Shown here piece after piece: positions 10,952 through 19,821 of a DNA stretch of 64,000 nt. Source of the stretch: Allobosea sp. CS1GBMeth4 (GTDB taxonomy: Bacteria > Pseudomonadota > Alphaproteobacteria > Rhizobiales > Beijerinckiaceae); NCBI RefSeq assembly GCF_900185715.1, contig NZ_FYAS01000007.1, forward strand, positions 62,001 through 126,000, written 5' to 3'. The translations under genes and the position numbers were made by a program. The notes beneath the pieces are model-generated. The model saw nothing but the letters and a program-made list of their open reading frames with translations, did not search any database and was not told the DNA's origin. Positions within the stretch are counted from its first letter, which is position 1. Every line of letters starts with the position of its first letter.

Positions 10952-11737
10952 ATGGATCTCGAAATCGCTGGACGCACGGCGCTCGTCCTGGGCGCCGGCG
11001 GCGGGCTCGGCCGCGCCATCGCCAGGACGCTCGCCAGGGAAGGCGCCAGGGTCGCGCTCGCCGACATCGACGAAACGACACTCGCCGCGACGGCGGCGGA
11101 TCTCTCCGCGCTCGGCGCTCCGCATCTGGCGCGGCGCTGGGACATCGGCCGCCTCGACGAGGCTGACGGGCACCTTGCCGCGATCGGCGAGGCGCTCGGC
11201 CCGGTCGACATCCTCGTCAACAACACCGGCGGCCCGCCGCCGAGCCTCGCCGCCGGCGTACCGGCGGAAACCTGGGCGGCGCAGTTCCAGGCGATGGTTC
11301 TCTCCGTCATCGCGCTCACCGACAAGGTGCTGCCGGGCATGCGCGAGCGCGGCTTCGGGCGGATCGTCACCTCGACCTCGTCGGGCGTCGTCGCGCCGAT
11401 CCCCAACCTCGCGATCTCGAACGCCCTGAGGCTGTCGCTCGTCGGCTGGTCGAAGACGCTGGCGCGCGAGGTCGCGGCGGCGGGCATCACCTGCAACGTC
11501 ATCCTGCCGGGGCGGATCGCCACCGACCGCATCCTCTTTCTCGACGAGCAGAAGGCCAGGCGCGAGGGCCGCCCGGTCGCCGACATCGTCGCCGAGAGCA
11601 CGGGCTCGATCCCGCTCGGCCGCTACGGCACGCCGGAGGAATACGCCGACGCCGTCGCCTTCCTCGCCAGCGCCCGCGCCGCCTACATCACCGGCTCGGT
11701 CATCCGGGTCGATGGCGGCTATCTCCAGAGCATCTGA
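10952..11737 (+). CDS. SDR family oxidoreductase with altered catalytic residues
   Basis: A 261-residue short-chain dehydrogenase/reductase. The cofactor motif GAGGGLGRA (residues 10-18) and the NNTGG motif are present, as is the C-terminal [12 protein letters not shown]. Aligned on the conserved GWSKTLA helix, however, the usual catalytic YxxxK is SxxxR here, within the NLAISNALR segment. Such a replacement is seen in a branch of SDRs of unknown mechanism. Same operon as its neighbours (25 and 14 base gaps). It may be a reductase with an unusual mechanism or a binding or isomerising protein. Confidence 0.88.
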   Translation: MDLEIAGRTALVLGAGGGLGRAIARTLAREGARVALADIDETTLAATAADLSALGAPHLARRWDIGRLDEADGHLAAIGEALGPVDILVNNTGGPPPSLAAGVPAETWAAQFQAMVLSVIALTDKVLPGMRERGFGRIVTSTSSGVVAPIPNLAISNALRLSLVGWSKTLAREVAAAGITCNVILPGRIATDRILFLDEQKARREGRPVADIVAESTGSIPLGRYGTPEEYADAVAFLASARAAYITGSVIRVDGGYLQSI

Positions 11738-11751
11738 AAGGATCTGAGACC

Positions 11752-12444
11752 ATGACCGAACTGCCCCGGCGCGACGCCATCTGGCGCGAGGACATCCGCC
11801 GCCGCTTCCTCGCCGTCGACACCTCAAACGTCGCCGACGTGCTCGACACGCTCGGCCTGCCCGACCAGGGGCTGGCGCCGCAATTCGCACCCTATCCCGC
11901 GACGACCGGCCGTCTCGCCGGCTTCGCCTATACGATCCGCGGCCAGATGACGCCGTTCCCGCTCGGCGGCGACGCCGAGAAGATGAAGGCCTGCCAGGGC
12001 GTCTCGCCCGGCGAGGTCACGGTCTGGAGCGGCGACGGCGAAGGCATCTGCTATTTCGGCGAGCTGATCGCGATCGGCATGAAGGAGAAGGGCTGCGTCG
12101 GCGCGCTCGTCGACGGCGGCATCCGCGACATTCGCTGGATCGGCGAGCAGGCCTTCCCGGTCTATGCACGCTACCGCACGCCGGTCCAGTCGATCGGCCG
12201 CTGGAAGGTCAACGCCAGCCAGGTCCCGGTGCTGATGCGCGGCGCGACCAGCCGCTACGTCGAGATCAAGCCGGGCGACTTCATCCTTGCCGACGAGGAT
12301 GGCGCCATCGTCATTCCGGCTGAGCGGATCGAGGAGGTGCTGGCCGAAGCCGAGCGGTTGACCGCCGACGAGGTCTCGATCCGGCAGGAGCTCTCGCGCG
12401 GGCTCTCGCTCGCCGATGCTCTCGCGAAGTACGGCCACGTCTGA
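11752..12444 (+). CDS. RraA/HMG aldolase family protein
   Basis: A 230-residue protein of the RraA-like fold shared by 4-hydroxy-4-methyl-2-oxoglutarate aldolase, oxaloacetate decarboxylases and the RNase E regulator RraA. The catalytic segment GELIAIGMKEKG followed by ALVDGGIRDIRWI supplies the Arg-Asp pair used in the aldolases. AAAGGATCTGAGACC precedes the ATG. As the last gene of the operon that starts at 4755 it probably performs the final carbon-carbon cleavage or decarboxylation, giving pyruvate from a keto acid. An RNase role is unlikely in this context. Confidence 0.86.
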   Translation: MTELPRRDAIWREDIRRRFLAVDTSNVADVLDTLGLPDQGLAPQFAPYPATTGRLAGFAYTIRGQMTPFPLGGDAEKMKACQGVSPGEVTVWSGDGEGICYFGELIAIGMKEKGCVGALVDGGIRDIRWIGEQAFPVYARYRTPVQSIGRWKVNASQVPVLMRGATSRYVEIKPGDFILADEDGAIVIPAERIEEVLAEAERLTADEVSIRQELSRGLSLADALAKYGHV

Positions 12445-12465
12445 CGGTGGAGCGAGCGGCGCGCC

Positions 12466-13149
12466 TCAGCCCTTGAGGAAGCCCATGGCCGCCCGGGCGG
12501 CGCTCTCGACATGCCGGACGGCGGCGAGCCTGGCGGCCTCGCCGTCCCGCGAGGCGAGCGCATCCATGATCTCGGCCAGCTCGCGCATGCTCTCGCGGCT
12601 GCGCCCCGCTGCCTGAAGGGATGTCGCACGCAGCAGCATGATCCGGGCATTGAGCATCTTCAGGCTGAGGCCCAGTGCGCTGTTGCCGGAGCCTTCGATC
12701 AGGCAGTCGTAGAACCGGTTCTTGGCGTCGAGCCGGACCATCGGATCGGCGATGTCGAAGGAGGCGCGCAGCCGTTCGAAGGCCTGGGACAGCGATGCGC
12801 GCTGGGCGTCGTTCGCGTTCTCGGCAAAGAGCTTGCAGGCGAGCCCCTCGAGCAGGATGCGGACCTGGTAGATGTCGCGGGCCTGGTCGGCCGTGAGCGT
12901 CGCCACGACCGGGCCGCGATGCGGCACCACTTCGATCAGCCCCTCCGATTCGAGCTGTCGCAGGGCTTCGCGGATCAGCGTCCGGCTGACGCCGGTCAGT
13001 TCGCAGAGCTCGCGCTCCGGCAGACGTTCGCCGGCCTTGAAGCGGCCGGTGGCGATGGCATACCGGATGTTCTCGGTGACGCTGTGGCGCAGCGGCGCCG
13101 CCACGCGCTCGACGCGAAAGTCACGCTCCGGAAACGCCGCCTCGTTCAT
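12466..13149 (-). CDS. GntR family regulator with FCD ligand domain
   Basis: A 227-residue regulator with an N-terminal GntR winged helix (ATGRFKAGERLPERELCELTG at about residues 33-53; SRTLIREALRQLE is the recognition helix) and an all-helical FCD effector domain. Its 3' end faces the end of the RraA-like gene. It lies downstream of and parallel to the TRAP binding-protein gene. Two nearby divergent intergenic regions (14450-14483 and 19721-19737) share a GTCATACAAT motif of the type bound by FCD regulators, so it is the best candidate repressor of module A. A small CTAGC-N4-GCTAG palindrome at 13224-13237 lies upstream and might be autoregulatory. Confidence 0.92.
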   Translation of the reverse strand: MNEAAFPERDFRVERVAAPLRHSVTENIRYAIATGRFKAGERLPERELCELTGVSRTLIREALRQLESEGLIEVVPHRGPVVATLTADQARDIYQVRILLEGLACKLFAENANDAQRASLSQAFERLRASFDIADPMVRLDAKNRFYDCLIEGSGNSALGLSLKMLNARIMLLRATSLQAAGRSRESMRELAEIMDALASRDGEAARLAAVRHVESAARAAMGFLKG

Positions 13150-13295
13150 CGCCGTCCGCCCTTCTGTTCCGGCACCTGCAAGTGCGCGCCGGCAACGCCC
13201 TTGTCACATCAGCCGGCGATATCCTAGCGCAGGCTAGCCACCACGCATAATCGGAATGCCGGCGGGGCAGGGGCGTCGCCGGCGTCCTCGTCCCC

Positions 13296-14348
13296 TCACT
13301 GCGTCGGCTTGCCGAGAGCCTGCCGGACCCGGTTGATATAGGCCGGCCCGTCGAAACCGACCTCCTTGGCCCGCGCCAGCCAGCTGTCATAGGCCGCCTT
13401 GGCGAATTTCGGATCGTTGAGCGCGGCGCGCTCCGCTTCCGAGGCCGACCAGGGCTCGATGCCGTTCTTCTTCATGTTGTCGAGCGCGGCCTGGACGAAG
13501 GCGTTGTAGGTGCCGAACGCATCCTTCTGCAACTCGTCCATGGCGTTCTTCACCTGCGCGCGGACATCGGCCGGCATGCCTTCCCATTCCGCCTTGTTGA
13601 TCAGGATGGCCCAGCCTGTGATCGCCCCGACGCCCCAGTCCTGCACGTTCTTCGCCAGCCGCCAGAATTCCATTGCGCCGCCGACGCAGGTCGAGATGAA
13701 GACGCCGTCGATGACGCCGCGCTCCAGCGCCGGCATGATCTCCGTCGTCGCCATCGGCGTCGGCTTGGCGCCGAGCGCGTTCATCTGCGCCGCGGTCTGC
13801 GGGTTGTGCACGCGCAGACGCTTGTTCCTGAAGTCCTCGACGGTGCGGATCGGCGTCTTCGAGAACAGCCGGGTCGGGCACCAGGCGCCTTCGGCGAGCA
13901 CGACCGCGCCCCATTTCTCGGCCCAGATCCCGGCGACGTCCCTGGCCCAGAAGGCGTCGCGCACCTTCTGGTATTCCTCTATGTCGCTGATCAGGCCGGG
14001 CAGGTTGAAGATGCCCATGCGCGGCTCGTCGGCGGCGAGATAGGTGTGCAGCGCGGCCGACATCGGCAGGCGGCCGTCGCGCACCGCCGATGCGATCTGC
14101 GCGGGAGCCACGAGAGAATCGCTGACCGTCACCTGCACCCGGCCGTTCGTCGCCTTGGCGATGCGCTCGGGCACGCTCGCGGTCATCGCCGAATAGGCAT
14201 CGCCCGGCGAGACGATGATCCCCATCGTCAGGTCGATCTGCTGTGCGCGGACCGGTTCCGGGCCGGCGATGGCGAAAGCCGCCACCAGCAATGCGGCGAG
14301 CAGGCCGCTGCGTCGGCCCTCGGCGGCTGCCTTCGTGGACATCGGCAT
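13296..14348 (-). CDS. TRAP transporter periplasmic binding protein (DctP family)
   Basis: A 350-residue TRAP solute-binding protein. The start at 14348 follows GGGAGGG; a longer frame to 14417 lacks a ribosome binding site. A Sec signal covers about residues 1-37 (hydrophobic LLAALLVAAFAIAGP, cleavage near VRAQ). The mature part shows the DctP organisation with the ligand-binding arginine region FRNKRLRVHNP and MPALERGVIDGVF. Divergent from the fused DctQM gene at 14531, with which it forms the importer. TRAP systems take up carboxylates or sulfonates using the membrane gradient; the ligand here is unknown. Confidence 0.93.
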   Translation of the reverse strand: MPMSTKAAAEGRRSGLLAALLVAAFAIAGPEPVRAQQIDLTMGIIVSPGDAYSAMTASVPERIAKATNGRVQVTVSDSLVAPAQIASAVRDGRLPMSAALHTYLAADEPRMGIFNLPGLISDIEEYQKVRDAFWARDVAGIWAEKWGAVVLAEGAWCPTRLFSKTPIRTVEDFRNKRLRVHNPQTAAQMNALGAKPTPMATTEIMPALERGVIDGVFISTCVGGAMEFWRLAKNVQDWGVGAITGWAILINKAEWEGMPADVRAQVKNAMDELQKDAFGTYNAFVQAALDNMKKNGIEPWSASEAERAALNDPKFAKAAYDSWLARAKEVGFDGPAYINRVRQALGKPTQ

Positions 14349-14449
14349 GAAGAACCCTCCCATGGTGCGAGACGTCGCCGGCGGAACGTCGCGCCCGCCT
14401 CGGATGGCGCCCGGCACGATCTCGATAATCGTGCGAGGGCCGTCATCTC

Positions 14450-14483
14450 GTCATACAATATGACAGTCTTATTGCATGTCAAT
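14450..14483. promoter_or_regulatory. Candidate GntR-type operators between dctP and dctQM
   Basis: GTCATACAATATGAC at 14450-14464 is a 6-base inverted repeat with a 3-base centre, and ATTGCATGTCAAT at 14471-14483 is a second, related palindrome. The first ten bases recur exactly at 19721-19730 in another divergent promoter region. AT-rich palindromes of this kind are typical FCD-GntR sites. Assignment to the regulator at 12466 is inference. Confidence 0.5.
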
Positions 14484-14530
14484 CGGAGGCCGTGCTAGGC
14501 ACCTCGACCAGGGATCCTGGGAGAAACGTC

Positions 14531-16591
14531 ATGGCCGACGCGATGATGGCGATGGGAGTGCCGCATCCTGCTGCGGAGCCCCGCTCCGCGGTGATCAGGG
14601 GAATCGACCGGCTGTCCGATCTCGGCGCCTTCATCGGCGCGCTGGCCCTGCTGGCGATGACCGCGATCGTCGTGTTCGAGGTGATCTCGCGCTACGTCTT
14701 CAACGAGCCGACGAGCTGGGTCACCGAGATCGGAACCTATCTGTTCGTCGCCATCGTCTTCTTCGGCATGGCTCCGGCCCAGCGCGCGAATGCCCATATC
14801 CAGGTCGAGATTCTCGTCGATTCCGTCTCGAAGCCCTGGCGCACCCGGCTCGAACTGGTGACGCTCTGGCTCGGCCTGGTCTTCGTCGTGTTCACGGCCT
14901 GGCATGCGGCGCGCTTCACCTTCCTCGACTATCTCCATGGCGCCCGCGACTGGGGTCTGCTCGGCACGCCGCAATGGCTGCCGCAGGTCCCGATGACGCT
15001 GGGGCTCGTCCTCTTCGCCGTCGCGATCCTGCGGGATCTGCACGAGTTGCGGCCGCCGCGCGCCCTCGCGGCGCAATGGACCGTCCCTGTCGTGGCGGCG
15101 GCGCTGGCGCTCGGCCTCTACCTCATGGGGCGCTCGGACTGGCGCATCCCCGGCACGCGCTTCGACTGGGGCTCGATCCTCATCTGCGCTTCGATCACCG
15201 TCGCCATGATCGCCTGGAGCGGCTGGCGCATCGCAGCCGCCACAGTGCTCGTCTGCGCCGGCCTCGCATTGATCTTCTATTCTTGGCGCGGCGCCTCGCT
15301 CCCCTGGCTAGGCGGCCTGCTCGGCCTAACCCTGCTCGTGCTGCTCTTCGCCGGCGTGCGCGTCGCCTTCGCCATGGGGCTCGTCGGCCTGCTCGGACTC
15401 TATTTCCTGCTGCCGCAGGCGCAGTTGCCGGTGCTGGCGGACCGCTCCTGGACCAGCATCAACAGCTTCACCCTGACCGCCGTGCCGAGCTTCGTGCTGA
15501 TGGGGGCGCTGCTCGTGCGCAGCGGCATCACCACCGAGCTGTTCGACGCGCTGGTCGCCTGGTTCGGCAGGGCGCCGGGCGGCCTCGCCCATGCCAGCGT
15601 CGCGGCCTCCGCCGTTTTCGCGGCCGTCTGCGGCTCGAGCCTCGCCACGGCCGCGACGCTGGGGTCGGTGGCGGCGCCGGAAATGGTCGAGCGCGGCTAC
15701 AGCCCGCGGCTGACCTATGGCGTCGTCGCGGCGGGAGCCACGCTCGGCATCCTGATCCCGCCCTCGATCGCGATGATCATCTACGGCAACGTCGTCGGCG
15801 TCGCCGTCACGCAGCTCTTCCTCGCCGGCATCCTCCCCGGGCTGCTGCTGTCGGCCCTGTTCATGCTGACGGTGGTGCTCTGGGGGCTGGTCTCGCCGAG
15901 CGCGATTCCGAAGGGCGAAGCCTATTCCTGGAGCCGCAAGCTCTCCGCCACGGCCGGGGTGCTGCCTTTCCTGCTCCTGATCGCGGCGGTGCTCGGCTCG
16001 CTCTATCTGGGCATCGCGACGCCGACCGAAGCCGGCGCGCTCGGTGCCGTCGCCGCGCTCGGCATGGCTGTGAAGCGCGGCCGTCTCGACTGGGACGGTT
16101 TCTATGCCTGTCTGATCGACACGGTGAAGGTCACGGCGTTCATCATGCTGATCGTCGTCGGCGCTGCGATCATGAGCTGGGTCTTCGATTTTCTGCGCCT
16201 GCCGCGCGCCATGGTGCAGCTCGTCACCGATGCCAACCTCGCGCCCTGGCTGGTCTTCGCGATCATCGTCGGCATCTATCTGATCCTCGGCTGCTTCATC
16301 GAATCGATCGCGATGATGCTGATGACCCTCAGCGTCACCTTCCCGGTCATCGTCTCGATCGGGCTCGACCCGATCTGGTTCGGCGTCGTGCTGGTTCTGC
16401 TGGTCGAGATCGGGCTGGTGACGCCCCCGGTCGGGCTCGTGCTGTTCGTGCTCAAGGGCATGAGCGGCCATGTCGCGCTGCGCGACATCGCGCTCGGCGT
16501 CATCCCCTATATTTTCGTCATGCTCGGCTTCATCTGGATCCTGTATTTCTTCCCCGGCATCGTCACCTGGCTGCCGAAGCAGGTCGGCTGA
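14531..16591 (+). CDS. TRAP transporter fused small and large permease (DctQM)
   Basis: A 686-residue inner-membrane protein that joins both TRAP membrane components. The DctQ part (about residues 20-170) has the ISRYVFNEPTSWVTEI motif after its first helix. A linker of further hydrophobic segments (about 180-285) follows. The DctM part begins near FAGVRVAFAMGLVG and has the VCGSSLATAATLGSVAAPEM motif and ILIPPSIAMIIYGNVVG. The start at 14531 follows GGGAGAAACGTC. DctQM fusions are known. With the divergent DctP gene it forms a complete importer. The following PrpD gene begins 31 bases later, probably co-transcribed. Confidence 0.93.
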   Translation: MADAMMAMGVPHPAAEPRSAVIRGIDRLSDLGAFIGALALLAMTAIVVFEVISRYVFNEPTSWVTEIGTYLFVAIVFFGMAPAQRANAHIQVEILVDSVSKPWRTRLELVTLWLGLVFVVFTAWHAARFTFLDYLHGARDWGLLGTPQWLPQVPMTLGLVLFAVAILRDLHELRPPRALAAQWTVPVVAAALALGLYLMGRSDWRIPGTRFDWGSILICASITVAMIAWSGWRIAAATVLVCAGLALIFYSWRGASLPWLGGLLGLTLLVLLFAGVRVAFAMGLVGLLGLYFLLPQAQLPVLADRSWTSINSFTLTAVPSFVLMGALLVRSGITTELFDALVAWFGRAPGGLAHASVAASAVFAAVCGSSLATAATLGSVAAPEMVERGYSPRLTYGVVAAGATLGILIPPSIAMIIYGNVVGVAVTQLFLAGILPGLLLSALFMLTVVLWGLVSPSAIPKGEAYSWSRKLSATAGVLPFLLLIAAVLGSLYLGIATPTEAGALGAVAALGMAVKRGRLDWDGFYACLIDTVKVTAFIMLIVVGAAIMSWVFDFLRLPRAMVQLVTDANLAPWLVFAIIVGIYLILGCFIESIAMMLMTLSVTFPVIVSIGLDPIWFGVVLVLLVEIGLVTPPVGLVLFVLKGMSGHVALRDIALGVIPYIFVMLGFIWILYFFPGIVTWLPKQVG

Positions 16592-16622
16592 CTGCAGTCG
16601 CCGCATCGATCGAGGCCATCGC

Positions 16623-17972
16623 ATGATCTCCCGCAGCCTCTCCCGCTTCGTCGTCGAGTCATCGTGGCGGAGGATTCCCGACGCGCTCCGCCATGAAGCG
16701 AAGCGCTCCATCGTCAACGTCGTCGGCACGGCGCTCGGCGGCTCGGGCGACGCCGCCGCGCGCCGCAGCGCCGAGACGCTGGCACCGTTCTCGGCGCCGG
16801 CGGAGGCCACCATCATCGGCCGGCGCGAACGGATGAGCTGCCTCGACGCGGCCTTCGTCAATGCGCTCGCCGGCAATGTCTTCGATTTCGACGATACCCA
16901 TCCCGGCACGATCATCCACCCCTCCGCGCCGGTGGCGCCACCGCTCTTCGCCTTCGCGCAGCGCCGGGCGATGAGCGGCGCCGAGCTGCTCCACGCCTTC
17001 ATCCTCGGCGTGGAGATCGAATGCCGGCTCGGCAACGCCGTCTCGCCCTTCCACTACAAGAGGGGCTGGCACATCACCGCGACTTGCGGCGTCTTCGGTG
17101 CGGCTGCCGCCATCGGCAAGGTTCTGGGCCTGGACGCGACGCGGATGCTCTGGGCGCTGGGCAACGCTTCGGCTCAGTCCTGCGGGCTGGTCGAGACGCT
17201 CGGCACGATGGCCAAGAGCGTCGGCGTCGGCCAGTCGGCGCGGGGCGGGCTGCTCGCGGCCCTGCTGGCGCGGAACGGCGTCGAGGGGCCGGAGCGGCCG
17301 CTCGAGGGCCCGCGTGGCTTCCTGCAGGTCATGGGCTGCGATCCCGATCTCGCGAGCCTGGCCGCCGGCCTCGGCGAGCGCTGGGAGCTGCCGCGCAACA
17401 CCTACAAGCCCTATCCGTGCGGCGTGGTGCTGAACCCGGTGATCGACGCGGTGCTGAGCCTGCGCGAGCAGAGCCGGATCGATCTGGGCCCTGTCCCGGC
17501 CGAGCGCATCGCCGGCATCCGCGTGTTCGGCCATCCCCTGCTCGGCGAGCGGGCGGATCGCCCCGCCGTCGCCAGCGGCCGCGAAGCGCAGGTCAGCGCG
17601 CAGCATGCGGTCGCGGTCGCCTGGCTCGACGGGCGGGCCGGGTTCGGCGAGTTCAGCGACGCGCGCGTCCAGGCCCGGGACGTGCTGGCATTGCGCGGCA
17701 AGGTCTCCGTCCATCACGAGGCCGGCCACGGCGTCGATGGCGCGCGCGTCGAGATCAGGCTCGGCGACGGCACGGTGCTCGACCAGATCGTGACGGCGGC
17801 GCGCGGCAGCAGCGGCAATCCGCTGTCGGACGCCGAGATCTCGGCCAAGTTCAGGACGCTCGCCGCCCATGGCTGCCCGGGCTTCGATCCGGAGCCGCTG
17901 CTCGACGCGCTCTGGCGCCTCGACGAGGCGCCGGATGCGGGAAGCGTCATCGCGCTCGCCGCCTTCGGCTGA
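16623..17972 (+). CDS. MmgE/PrpD family protein, first copy
   Basis: A 449-residue protein of the MmgE/PrpD fold (2-methylcitrate dehydratase, cis-aconitate decarboxylase, iminodisuccinate epimerase and relatives). Recognisable are GNVFDFDDTHPGTIIHPSAPV (first 20 residues of a conserved active-site segment at about 82-102), the HITATCGVFGAAAAIGKVLG helix and the NTYKPYPCG motif near residue 259. It probably dehydrates or decarboxylates a tricarboxylate-like intermediate. The start is the ATG at 16623, just after the permease gene. Its context with TRAP and TTT carboxylate-type uptake proteins fits a carboxylate pathway. A second, diverged copy is at 25186. Confidence 0.9.
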   Translation: MISRSLSRFVVESSWRRIPDALRHEAKRSIVNVVGTALGGSGDAAARRSAETLAPFSAPAEATIIGRRERMSCLDAAFVNALAGNVFDFDDTHPGTIIHPSAPVAPPLFAFAQRRAMSGAELLHAFILGVEIECRLGNAVSPFHYKRGWHITATCGVFGAAAAIGKVLGLDATRMLWALGNASAQSCGLVETLGTMAKSVGVGQSARGGLLAALLARNGVEGPERPLEGPRGFLQVMGCDPDLASLAAGLGERWELPRNTYKPYPCGVVLNPVIDAVLSLREQSRIDLGPVPAERIAGIRVFGHPLLGERADRPAVASGREAQVSAQHAVAVAWLDGRAGFGEFSDARVQARDVLALRGKVSVHHEAGHGVDGARVEIRLGDGTVLDQIVTAARGSSGNPLSDAEISAKFRTLAAHGCPGFDPEPLLDALWRLDEAPDAGSVIALAAFG

Positions 17973-18018
17973 ACTCGGCTCGGGCATATGCGAGCCGAGC
18001 ACGACCTCGCCCGATCGG

Positions 18019-18813
18019 TCAGCGCGCCTGCCATCCGCCGTCGATCGGCAGGGTCGCGCCGGTGATGTCCTGGCCGGCCGAACTGCACAGGAAGACCAGC
18101 ATGGCAGCGACGCTCTCCAGCGCGACGAAGCGCTCGGTCGGATGGCGCGGCGCGATGTAGTCCTGCGCCGCCTTTTCCTCGCTGATGCCTTGCGCTCGTG
18201 CGATGCCGGCGATGCGCTCGAGGATCGCGGGCGAGGGCACCGTGCCTGGCGCGAGCGCATTGCAGGTGATGCCGGTGCGCGCGGTCTCGATCGCGATGGC
18301 CCTGGTCATTCCGAGCAGCGCCGTCTTGGTGGTGACGTAGTCGATCCGGTTCTCGGCGCCGCGCGCGCCATAGATCGAGGACAGGTTGACGATCCGGCCC
18401 CAGCCCTTCGCCTTCATGCCGGGCAGGGCGAGGCGCACCGCATGGAAGGCCGCAGAGAGGTTGACGGCGAGCGAGGCGTCCCACTGCGCCGCGGTGAAGC
18501 TCTCGATCGGCCGGAAGTGCCGGATCACGGCATTGTTGACCAGGATGTCGACGGGCCCGGAACGCCGCTCGGCGGCGGCCATCATCGCCTCGATCTGGGG
18601 CGGCTGCGCCAGATCGGTGCCGTCGAAGACGACGGGAACGCCGGCCTCCGCGGCGAGCGCGGCGGCCGCGGCCTCGCCGACGCCCGGCGCGGCAAGGCCG
18701 TTCAACGTCACCGCGGCGCCCTGGAGCGCCAGCCCGCGCGCCATGGCGTAGCCGAGCCCCGCGACCGAACCGGTGACGAGGGCGTGCCGCCCTTGCAGCA
18801 TCGCGCCGCTCAC
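18019..18813 (-). CDS. SDR family oxidoreductase
   Basis: A 264-residue classical short-chain dehydrogenase. Seen are the cofactor-binding GSVAGLGYAMA (residues 15-25), the NNAV motif, the catalytic serine in NLSSIYG, YVTTK as YxxxK, and the ITGATLPIDGGW C-terminus. It overlaps the end of the upstream metallo-hydrolase gene by four bases, so the two form an operon read leftward from the 19.7 kb promoter region. It faces the PrpD gene tail to tail. Probably oxidises a hydroxy acid or alcohol of the module A pathway. Confidence 0.92.
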   Translation of the reverse strand: MSGAMLQGRHALVTGSVAGLGYAMARGLALQGAAVTLNGLAAPGVGEAAAAALAAEAGVPVVFDGTDLAQPPQIEAMMAAAERRSGPVDILVNNAVIRHFRPIESFTAAQWDASLAVNLSAAFHAVRLALPGMKAKGWGRIVNLSSIYGARGAENRIDYVTTKTALLGMTRAIAIETARTGITCNALAPGTVPSPAILERIAGIARAQGISEEKAAQDYIAPRHPTERFVALESVAAMLVFLCSSAGQDITGATLPIDGGWQAR

Positions 18814-19643
18814 GGCAGCGCCTTCGGCGTTTCGTCGAGCCGGACCGCGATTCCGGCGAGCTCGGCCGAGACCGGCGGATAGATCGCCGTCACCAGCGGG
18901 TCGTGGCCCGGCACGACATGCTCGGGCGAATCGGCGAGCCGATGGATGGTGCGATAGCCCTCCATCATCGCGCCGGCATCGTGCACGGCCGGGAAGGGCA
19001 CGCCCTTCCGCATGTTCATGTAGAGATGCGAAGCGTCGGAGGCGATCACCACCCAGCCGCGCTTCGTCCAGACCCGCACCACCTGGAGCCCGCCCGAGTG
19101 CCCGCCGGTGCGGTGCAGGCTGAGCCCGTCCGCCAGTTCCACCGTGCCGTCATGGAAGGCGACGCGACCGGCATAGACGTGGCGCACGAACGAGACGACG
19201 TCCTCGACATGGAAGGGGTGGCGCAGGAAGCCGTGGCACATACAGCGCCCGGTCGCATAGGCGACCTCCGAATCCTGGACATGGAAGCAGGCCCGCGGGA
19301 ACGCTCCGAGCGTGCCGGCATGGTCATAGTGCAGATGGGTCAGGATGACCTCGTCGACCCGGGCCGCGTCGATCCCGATCAGGGCGAGCGCCTCGTGCGG
19401 CTTGCGGATCAGGTCGCGCTTGCGGGCGGCCGCCTGCTCCGTGTCGAAGCCGGTGTCGATGACGAAGGTCCGATCGGAGCGCTGCGCCACCCAGATGAAA
19501 TAGTCGAGGTCGGAGGCTGCTTCGTGCGGGTCGCCGCCGATCATGTTGTCCCAGGCCTTGCGCCCGCCATGGTTGGCGTAGCGCAGCGCGTAGAGCGCGA
19601 ACGGCTCGGGCATGCCCGCCCGGATCGGCTGCGTCGTCGTCAT
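18810..19643 (-). CDS. MBL-fold hydrolase, N-acyl-homoserine-lactonase-like
   Basis: A 277-residue cytoplasmic metallo-hydrolase with the dinuclear zinc motif THLHYDHAG (about residues 101-109), later ligand regions RTGGHSGG and SDASH, and EHVVPGHDP. The fold group contains AiiA-type lactonases, but many members in catabolic clusters open other lactones or cleave esters, which is more likely here. First gene of a two-gene leftward operon with the SDR, divergent from the decarboxylase-like gene at 19822. Confidence 0.9.
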   Translation of the reverse strand: MTTTQPIRAGMPEPFALYALRYANHGGRKAWDNMIGGDPHEAASDLDYFIWVAQRSDRTFVIDTGFDTEQAAARKRDLIRKPHEALALIGIDAARVDEVILTHLHYDHAGTLGAFPRACFHVQDSEVAYATGRCMCHGFLRHPFHVEDVVSFVRHVYAGRVAFHDGTVELADGLSLHRTGGHSGGLQVVRVWTKRGWVVIASDASHLYMNMRKGVPFPAVHDAGAMMEGYRTIHRLADSPEHVVPGHDPLVTAIYPPVSAELAGIAVRLDETPKALP

Positions 19644-19720
19644 CTCGTCATCTCCTCCAAGGTTGCGGCGCGCGCCGCCCCGGCCGGGCGCTTGCCTTCA
19701 TATCAGCACACAATAATACC

Positions 19721-19737
19721 GTCATACAATCATTGAC
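19721..19737. promoter_or_regulatory. Candidate GntR-type operator, shared motif
   Basis: GTCATACAATCATTGAC lies in the AT-rich stretch between the divergent hydrolase (19643) and decarboxylase-like (19822) genes. Its first ten bases are identical to those at 14450-14459 before the TRAP genes. An exact ten-base match in two divergent promoters of one gene cluster suggests one regulator for both. Confidence 0.5.
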
Positions 19738-19821
19738 GCTCCGGACCTCTCTGTCCTATGCATGGCGTCAGACGCCCCGCCGCCCGCGCCCCCGGGGCCA
19801 GACCAGACAGGATAGCCGCAC

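Noticed and set aside
15326-17035. A 569-codon minus-strand frame
   Set aside because: Antisense to dctQM and prpD; composed of runs of charged residues typical of GC-rich antisense reading.
18810-19643. Quorum-quenching AiiA lactonase
   Set aside because: The motif is shared by a wide hydrolase family and the gene is in a catabolic operon; no quorum genes are near.
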